In this document: positions 56,259 through 64,000 of the stretch, piece by piece
Numbering within the stretch: the stretch's first letter is position 1
Layout: each line of letters starts with the position of its first letter
NCBI RefSeq assembly: GCF_963675165.1
Contig: NC_087381.1
Coordinates: 806,001-870,000, forward strand
Source of the DNA: Halichondria panicea
Lineage: Eukaryota > Porifera > Demospongiae > Suberitida > Halichondriidae
DNA: 64,000 nucleotides
Reading direction: 5' to 3'
The notes under the pieces: model-generated
Told to the model about the DNA's origin: nothing
Databases searched by the model: none
Seen by the model: the letters and a program-made list of their open reading frames with translations, nothing else
Made by a program: the position numbers and the translations under genes

Positions 56259-56785
56259 AATAACTAACTATAGATCTACCCATGAGTTTGAGGAGACTGC
56301 AATGGCAGATAATAAGCTCAATCCCCTTCCTCTTTATCAATGGCAATGGCCGTCAAGGTAAGCAAATCTAGCCATAACTCGAAATCCACAACCAATAAAA
56401 CCTTGCTAAAAGCCTATAGCTCTTATATACCTGTTCTTAAATTTTAAGTGTGGAAATTCTTCCTTTGCAAAAAATAACTAAATCCTACCACTTGCAATTT
56501 CATACCTTATGAAATATTACTGCTGAGGTTGCTGCAGGTTGTCAACGTTTTTCTTGTCTTTTTTTCTTGTCAGTTCTCTACAAAATCTTTAAGTAGCCTT
56601 CTGCAAGCTCTCTTGGTGTTCTAGAGTCTTATATATTTCTTTATCTTTCTAGCTGTTTTCTTTCTCTTAAACTCGTCTTCAACTGGGAGAACTCAATTTT
56701 GTTGCTACGCATTCTTCTGGTTGATAAAGCAACCGCATGTTGCGCATGCGCAGTTTCTGCATTTTGGTTGCCAAGCAATAAATGC

Positions 56786-56875
56786 ATTATCCCATGGATA
56801 CTGATGATTATCACTCGTCCGTGCCTATAGTAACTGTCACAGACTCGTGATAATCTTCAGTATCCATAGGATAAT
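56786..56875. repeat. Hairpin overlapping the gene 6 stop codon
   Basis: ATTATCCCATGGATACTGAT at the left pairs imperfectly with ATCTTCAGTATCCATAGGATAAT at the right (56853-56875). The right arm includes the last codons (SYGY) and stop of gene 6. Confidence 0.75.
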
Positions 56876-59399
56876 ATCATATTTTCACGGAACTCACAGC
56901 TGAGGGGAATTGGTTCGGTATCAGTAAAGAAGAGCGAGTCATCAAAGAGTGTCTTATTACGAGTATCCGTTTTTAGGAAGAATCCACTTCCAAGTTGTAT
57001 GACAACTTGAACAGATCCATATTGTAAGAGTAGTTGAGCCAGCTGTAAAGAAATTCCGATGAAATTGCTCAAAATAATTACTGAATTATTTTACCTGTGA
57101 CGCTGTGAGTGCTGGTCCATAAGTGACTTGTTCTACACCAAACTGTGTTAATTGGCAATACAGAGAGCATGATTATACTGTAATAAGTATATAATAATCG
57201 GTGCCATGATGAGGTGATGGCACTATAATAATTGCGAGTAAAATGATTTAGAAGCCGCCCAAAGGCATTGATTTAGTATCCCGAGCGTAGCGAGGGTACT
57301 AAAGTGGCTGAGGGCTTCTAAATCACATGGACACCGACAAAACAGTGTCTAACTCATTTATAGTGTGCATGCGCAAACAAACATTACAATTACTTGACAA
57401 GGTATACTAAGTCCCATAGTAGTATAATTATACCTACTCTGAGGCACTTTTCCCATGTACTTCCCATGTATATCTTATCAACAAGTGTCTATTTTATGTT
57501 ATTTCTGCGAATGAGAGTGAAATCGTGAAATATTGTACTCACGGATAATTGGAAAATGCAATGAACCTCAGACCGCACGAGAGTAATTACCAACGCTATG
57601 AATAACATTAATTAAGAGCTGCAACAAGTAAGTCGCCAAACTCTGTCAGACATCGAAGAGGTAAAACAAGATTGATTCAAAAACTAATTGCCCACTCTAA
57701 CAGATCAATGGCCATGCATTCATGTACATGCATGTATAACAACTAACTAACTAACTGGTCTCGTTCCCAGGCCAAGATTTTTCGTTCTATATAATTATAA
57801 AAAAATAGCATGTTGCCACAAAGGCATAAATATAACTATATAACAAGCATTTGTCTATAATTATTATGCGTATAGCACGAAATGTTTGTGGAATGGCCTC
57901 TAAAAGCATTTTATTGCACAATGTTCGCACAATGACTGCTTACCGGAATCCACATGCACCTTTAAATCTTTGCATGTTATAGCTAATCAGTTAAAGAACA
58001 ATTTTCGTGGACTTAATTTCGTGTATAGGATTGCTAGCCCATGAAATTTTCAAGGGGCTTAATTTTCGCGCTATAATTATGGTACATGGATTATAGTCTT
58101 TATATACTTTACTCACCGAGAAGCAATAGCAGTTGTCTGGTGAGCTGCTCTCTTCAGCCACAATGGTACCTGACTCGGGCTTCAGGTAGTAGGTCACGAT
58201 GTTGCCTTTGCTGTTGATTGCAGTTGTGTAGAGAGCAAACTTTGTTTCTGAATCAGTATTCTTGCAAAGCTTGAACAGCTGGCTTTGGTAAAACATCTAA
58301 TAATTATTATGATCAATGTTATTATTTTGACTCTATAATTCAATAATGTACCTCTTCTGACTTCTTATCAAACCTCACAGCTCTCTTCTTCTTCGATCCG
58401 AAAGTTTCGTCAGTCATGACTTTGAGGTAGGTATCTTTGACCACAGGGTTTGTGATAACATAGCCGTGTTGATCGCTGTCTCCCTGCTTCTCCAACTTGA
58501 CCATCTTCATCACAACTATATTAACAGAAAATTGCATGCATCTCTAGTGGGGGGGAGGGTACATATAATTATGTGGTCCAAACTGTATAATTTATGTCAA
58601 CACACTATTTTTACATCTGTTAGAGGGATCAATAATTACACTGCTAGTATACAATACTACATACGTAACTGTAAATCATCCTTTGCCTCGGGGCTTCGAG
58701 GATTACTATAATTATACGTTAAGGTTATACTATTAGTATTTATAGCGTTATCAGATTCTTCTCTACTAATTAATTTTTGGCGGATTTGTAGCAAATTCAT
58801 TAGCACAAAATATGTATATAAAGTATGAATCTCTTAATAAGGTTCAGAGGAAAAAGGGTAGCATATAATTATACTGTCAAACAGCACATTTTCATTAGAA
58901 TAATTAATGATTAATGAGATTCATAATAAATTTTTTTTGAATGCGTTTTATTATTAGCACAGACTTAATTTAGCGTTAATTACAACTAAAATCGCTCTAT
59001 AATTAAAAATTTTAATGTATAGCATGACATACTAATTATTATATATACCATCTAATGTATATAGCATGTAGCTAACAGTCATAATTATACCCGAGGAACT
59101 CTTGCAGTTGTCTGTTTTGGGAGGAGGGTACATCAGCCCATGGTTGTCAGAGCTCTCATAACACAGATACTCCTTCCCCTTTACGTCAACTTCAATCTTG
59201 AAGAAGGGTGCATCACTAGCTGCTCTTGTTTCAATCTGCATGCATTATTATCATCAGTTACAAAAAACAAAGCTATATAATTATAGCTACAACTAGATAC
59301 AACACAACAGTTGCTATTACATGCATTTTGTTTGATTTGATTTACCTCGGGTTCTGTTAACATCGTAACATCCTTGACACAGTTCAATGGGGTTGCCAT
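56857..59399 (-). CDS. Unrecognised 258-aa protein, six exons (gene 6)
   Basis: On the - strand, exons 59399-59346, 59235-59091, 58515-58352, 58296-58117, 57142-57095 and 57042-56857 (stop TGA) join with consistent phases into 777 nt. The protein starts MATPLNCVKDVTMLTEPE, with no signal peptide or membrane helix, so it is probably intracellular or unconventionally exported. It looks beta-strand rich, with two loosely similar segments: FFKIEVDVKGKEYLCYESS...PPPKTDNC and FALYTTAINSKGNIVTYYL...SSPDNCYCF. A basic patch GSKKKRAVRFDKK lies between them. I do not recognise a family; a beta-trefoil-like fold is only a guess. The last codons and stop lie in one arm of a hairpin (56786-56875). It is in opposite orientation to gene 5, so the two genes converge. 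Confidence 0.68.
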
Positions 59400-59587
59400 G
59401 ATAAAATTTGCTTTTGAGAATTTGTGGACTACAATCCGATGTCACAAGTTAATAATTATTATAGGTAATTGTATTCTTACCTTATAGCTATACTGTATTC
59501 TTGGTTGAGTTGTAGAAGTCACCAGTTTCACAAGTTGTGCAGCTATGATCAAGTTGTGTAGCTATAATTATATCATTAGCAGTTGAG

Positions 59588-59797
59588 TACCATATAGCAT
59601 GTAATTTTCGTGGGGCAAAATATTCGTGGTTTTCGTGGTTGGAGGTCTGACCACGAATATTTTACCCACGAATGAAGCGACCTTGCCTACCTTTACCTAC
59701 AGTGCAAGCTCTAACCACGAAAATATTACCCACAAAATGTCTCAATATTGCTGAACCACGAATATTTTGTCCTCCGAAAATTACCCGCTATACGGTA
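59588..59797. mobile_element. MITE family A copy
   Basis: Starts TACCATATAGCATGTAATTT and ends ATTACCCGCTATACGGTA, with core GAAGCGACCTTGCCTACCTT. It lies about 190 bp upstream of the gene 6 start codon. Confidence 0.9.
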
Positions 59798-59887
59798 TTA
59801 TGGGATACTTTAAATATGTAACTACATGGTAACACTGAGTCTCTGTCACTGATAACATAGGAAGTGAATGAATACTGTCACACCCTT

Positions 59888-61100
59888 GTGTAGTGGTGTC
59901 ACGCAATTATCCCGTGGTTTAGGGCGTGCCGGTGCAGGTCACACAGGAGTTTGTCTATAATAACAATTATTGAAATACTAGTACAACTCCAAAGGTCGGA
60001 GGATACAGGGATACCGTATATCTTCTAATTTATCGGACAGCAAAAAATAATTATTTTGGAAATTGTCCGGGTATTATTGGCCACAAAGCAATTGCTGAGT
60101 CATTAAAGATGGCGGAATTGTCTAGGTAAGAGAAATAGAGACTGAGAGGTCATCTGCCTCGTGGAAGCAATCACAAATCTGAGGAAGCGCTTTGTAATCC
60201 AGGTTGTAGTCGTTTGGAAACCCTGTGCAGAATGTCCTGGAGATGGCTGTACTTGGAGTAAATGCTGGGCAAGAAACTTACTTACTTACTTACTTACTTA
60301 TAGTCAGTCAGACAAAGAGCGGTGAAACGTGGAAATAGTGCAATTTTTAAAATGAAAATATTCATTCATTAAAATGTTTATGGATTATAAAATGAGAGAT
60401 AGTCTACAAAGAGAGAAAAGGCTAAATAAACTATCTGTTCAGCCAGTTTCTTGATGTGGCCTTTCCCTGCAGAGATAGAACAGTTTGAACATGAGTCAAA
60501 ATAATTGAAATATTGCTAAACACAGGCAAACCCACTGCCAATCCTATGTAAAACCTACTGGTTTTACTAATAGGCTGCATGTTTGTGGTATTGACACACA
60601 CTCAGCCTGTAGGATAATACCATCAGCAGAGCCCATACTAGTGCTGTGCATTTAATTAGCATTACTGTAACAGATAGAAGAAGGAAATTGATTGCACAGT
60701 GTACTTAGGTTGTTTATCTTGAGTGTATAGTTGGCTGCGTGAGATTTGTATAGCTCTAGCTTTGAATATGTACATGTATTTTCATGCTGTACTGTGTTTA
60801 AAAACCCAGTCAATCATTTTGTGTACCTACTTGTAGAAAAGTAACTAAGTGTATGTATGTATATAGCTAGCTCCTAAACAAACGTCGAAAAACAAAATAC
60901 ACGTTGAAAAACAAAAAAAAACGTTCATTACTATGAGTGATGAGTGGTCACTGTTAAGTGGTCTAATCTCACACGCTTCCCACCTACTAAGTACATGCAA
61001 TAATTATGTCATGCGTTTGTTTATTTAGAAAATTAGTGCCCAGAATTTCTAAGTAGTGGCTATTTTCAATCTCAATTCAGCACATAAATTTACCTCTTTT
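59888..61100 (+). repeat. Dispersed repeat family G, copy 2
   Basis: The blocks 59888-60017 and 60571-61100 match 18041-18182 and 18494-19035. The segment between the blocks differs between copies and contains a TTAC tandem run near 60280-60300. Confidence 0.85.
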
Positions 61101-61354
61101 TAGCATCATTTTAAAACGGCACCATTTTTTTAAAACCCTCCGTAAAAAACAGCGTCATTTTTTAAAACACATGCACCTCTGTAAAAAAAAACAGCGTCAT
61201 TTTTTTACTGCTCATTTTGGCGGTGATCACCTCCCATAGCTGCCAGAGGAGGCTGGAACCACTTGACCTTAGCTAATTAAGGTCACTAATTGGATTTATC
61301 CAAACTTCTCTTGCAGACTACTTCAAGCCTAGTTTTTAGTGTCTATCAGTTTAA

Positions 61355-61517
61355 AAATTTTATTTTTGCCAATTTTGCTCATAAGCAGAGATACAATTAA
61401 AAGTCTTGCTCTTGTACTAGCCTCGATATCATGAGCGGCTTGTTCTCGAGGTCACTGCATAGCTGGGTTTGAGACTTGTATCTCTGTTTCTGAGCAAAAT
61501 TGGCGAAAATAAAATTT
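61355..61517. repeat. Foldback
   Basis: AAATTTTATTTTTGCCAATT at the left pairs with AATTGGCGAAAATAAAATTT at the right; AGCAGAGATACAA and TTGTATCTCTG continue the stem. Confidence 0.75.
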
Positions 61518-63149
61518 GACCCCCCTGAAAAACCAGGGTTCGAAGAGATCATGCCCCTTACCTCTTTTGGCACTTTTAAGATTCAAGGACCACGAGACGC
61601 TATATTCGCGAGTAGCCAAGGATGTATACACTATACACAAACCCATATATAGCTACTTATCTGACAGTAATAGTACAGTAATAGTATGTGGTATCATACA
61701 GGAGCATAAACTGCAAAACTGCACAGTGTATATCTTTGCCACCTAGCTACAAGACTTTGGCATTCCATGTATATACGTGCCGTCATAACTGCACAGTTTT
61801 GCCTCTCAACTGCATGAACAATTGTGCACCTGGATGGACTCTCGGTTACGTAATACACTCGGCTGCTCCATATGCGCCACAAGTCCATCCTCAGCACACA
61901 GATTAAAATACTATAGCTAGGTGTGTTCTACATGTATAACTATAATTATAATTTATCATTGTTTCCTGCACAACACACAGCTGCATGCATGCACTGTTAA
62001 AAAGGATATAATATTAATAATGCTTACTATAATTCTACAGTGGCCTATAGATATAGCATATAGCAGATGTGCGCTTTGAGCTCCATGCATGCAAGTATAA
62101 TAGGTCCAAAGGGTATAATACACCAGGGCTCTTATATATAAGGCCGCTTTTTTTCGAGAATTGAACATTTATTATAGATAGGATCTTTTAATTGTGCCAA
62201 ATGCATATTATCCTGACTCAAGTGTGAGCACTCAAATGGCTTACAATAGGCAAAATAGGCCCATTATAATGATTTGGAAAATCACTGAGGCTATATACTT
62301 TTAAACAATGATCATTATACGTACACACTTTTTCCACCTATAGTCCGTGGCAGCACCACCAGCTGGTGCAGCAGTATTTATATGCGTAGCTGTGGCAACA
62401 CTTTTCTGTCTGATGCTGGTAATTATGAATACGATTTGATAACACGTATACATGCAGTGCATGTGGCTAGGCTGTAGCTGTGGCTCTCATGAATATGATT
62501 TTTTGGCATTACACTTAGGCCGGCCGGCCATGATTATGCTTTTTATCACCTATTCCTTTTTGTCATGAGAAGGTCTTTATGCAAAAATTAATGTAATGAT
62601 CTCTACCGCGGGTGAAATTTTGCTCCGCGGAGCCCTCAGTCAAAATTTTCTAATATTTACGTTTCAATGCTAGGAAACCACATCCACAATAGCTTTACAT
62701 GTGAGAAATACCAGTGTGTGGGAGTTTATCCCAGTTTTAATTTTCGCGCTGCTCTGCCCATTGTTTCAATATCTCAGCTCAATTAATAATTTCGTCTGAC
62801 AAAAATATTCAGCTATAGCTATACTTACTGTGTTCCTTAACTAATTTGTTGCATTTTGAGTGGGCAGATCAAAGGAAACACTGTGCCAATATCTGCCATA
62901 TGGCACAGGTCAAGCCTTGAACTGTGCCACTATCTAGATACTGGCATATAGACCTGAAACGGTCCGTTTTATAGTATAACACTGTTAACAGATTCAGTGG
63001 TAGGCAGAAAACGTTTTTCATGCGTCTGGTGCATTCCACAGCCGACCACAAGTAGTTGCAAACTAGTTGTCCTACCTAGGAGTGATGTGTACGCGGAAAG
63101 GAATGCACAAGGAATGCAACAAATCAGTTATTACACAGCTCACTAGCTC

Positions 63150-63288
63150 GTGCGCACATCAGAGGAGGTACGACATCCGCGTGTCATCCGCATGTCTTTA
63201 ACACACACATTCCAAACTTTAACCTAAGGAATGTGTGTGTTAAAGACATGCAGATGACATGCGGATGTCGTACCTCCTCTGTGCGCAC
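63150..63288. repeat. Long hairpin 1 of a pair
   Basis: The left arm GTGCGCACATCAGAGGAGGT... continues through TCTTTAACACACACATTCC, and the right arm is its inverse complement up to CCTCTGTGCGCAC. Each arm is about 60 bp with few mismatches. Confidence 0.88.
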
Positions 63289-63375
63289 ATGGGATATATT
63301 GGCTCAGTAGTGACTTAGGCCTGAGGGCCGCAGGCCTCGAGGGAAAAGGCACTATACTGAGCCAATATATCCCAT
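63289..63375. repeat. Hairpin 2 of a pair
   Basis: ATGGGATATATTGGCTCAGT at 63289 pairs with ACTGAGCCAATATATCCCAT ending at 63375. It abuts hairpin 1 directly. Confidence 0.88.
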
Positions 63376-63841
63376 GTGGCACTCGTGCATGTGTCACAAC
63401 TATAACTTACACAACAAGATCCGTATCAAGAAATAGTGTACTGACTGATAATTATAATATTTCATTAGTTACAGGCTACTCTTTAACGGTGGATTAATCT
63501 CCCTCAGTTACCCTCACAAGATAATAGCAAATGACGTTGCTCTGCTTCGGTCCCTAGTCATGTGACTTCTTTCTGGTTATCATCATCATAGTCTGGTAGA
63601 CCCATGCAGGCTCATTAAATAAAATTGTATTCTGTCGGGCTTGGAAGTAATCAAGCAACGGAGGAGGATCGACCAATGATGGAGGAGGATTGACTTATAA
63701 TTATTATTGTGGCATAAAGTTTACACATACCGATGCATGCAGCTGCATACATGATCAATTAAGACTAGGGCACCATCATTTTTCTGTACATGCATTGTAT
63801 GGCATTGTGCGGTCATTGAAGAATAAGTGATTATATCTCAC

Positions 63842-63901
63842 CTGCTGAAAACGCACTACTCCATCTGATATATAGCAGTGTTCAAACGAACTTGCAGCCA
63901 T
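63842..63901 (-). CDS. Possible first coding exon of a - strand gene (gene 7, partial)
   Basis: Reading the - strand, ATG at 63901 opens MAASSFEHCYISDGVVRFQQ, 20 codons ending CAG|GTGAG at 63842, a good phase-0 donor. I could not find a convincing second exon further left in the window. A 60-nt open stretch can arise by chance, so this is a weak call. Confidence 0.25.
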
Positions 63902-64000
63902 ACATGCAGTCAACACCACCACCATGCACCCTATATATACACCACACATGCACACAGAGCATCATTCACTATAATCATTATAGCCACCAGAAGTCGGTTA

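Larger units (their letters stand above)
54464..56856. other. Intergenic between convergent genes 5 and 6
   Basis: No gene is seen. The interval contains family B MITEs (55222-55395, 56124-56258), a repeat of family H (55548-55880), a GT tract (55578-55629) and a hairpin at the right edge. Both genes end toward this interval. Confidence 0.6.
61101..63841. other. Region right of gene 6 without a supported gene
   Basis: Several short open frames exist, but none with recognisable protein character. The interval holds a foldback (61355-61517), twin hairpins (63150-63375) and a possible isolated membrane-helix exon at 62344-62418 (see findings). Confidence 0.55.

Noticed and set aside
61516-61906. 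Short overlapping open frames
   Set aside because: No domain, signal or splice support; partly foldback sequence.

Overview
The window looks like invertebrate animal DNA, most likely a demosponge. The basis is inference from gene content: clustered scavenger-receptor (SRCR) membrane proteins, a giant Calx-beta/NIDO/AMOP/VWD membrane protein, domain-sized exons bounded by phase-1 GT-AG introns, an AT-rich background full of small inverted-repeat (MITE-like) elements, and no bacterial features. The species cannot be read from the sequence.

Layout, left to right: (1) the 3' part of an SRCR transmembrane gene (433-2095). (2) A complete SRCR receptor with four SRCR domains, a membrane helix and a proline/tyrosine-rich tail (2909-9684, 676 aa). 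(3) A third SRCR gene with frameshifts and an in-frame stop, probably a pseudogene (11574-14264). (4) A small intact SRCR membrane protein (14551-16241, 312 aa). All four are on the + strand and form a tandem cluster; genes 1 and 2 are recent paralogues. (5) A giant + strand gene of about 70 exons (17262-54463). My splice model gives a continuous 3,911-aa frame: signal peptide, 12 LDLa modules, 17 Calx-beta domains (each split over two exons), NIDO, AMOP, VWD with GDPH, a linker domain, 6 EGF modules, a SEA-like juxtamembrane region, one membrane helix and an acidic cytoplasmic tail. Its C-terminal half has the MUC4 order (NIDO-AMOP-VWD-EGF-TM), with LDLa and Calx-beta arrays added in front. 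(6) On the - strand, a six-exon gene of unknown family (59399-56857, 258 aa). (7) A possible first coding exon of another - strand gene at the right edge (63901-63842).

Together, genes 1-5 are a cell-surface block: SRCR receptors beside a huge calcium-dependent-looking adhesion protein. In sponges, Calx-beta proteins form the aggregation factor core and an SRCR protein has been proposed as aggregation receptor, so the block is a candidate adhesion or self-recognition locus. That link is inference.

The rest is intron and intergenic sequence carrying repeats: at least three families of inverted-repeat elements sharing a CCGTATAGCGGGTA-like terminus, a 634-bp element with 53-bp inverted ends and a 9-bp target duplication, other foldbacks, a minisatellite family at four loci, a long dispersed repeat present twice, and long GT/CA tracts. 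Coordinates of spliced genes are my own calls from splice consensus and reading phase.
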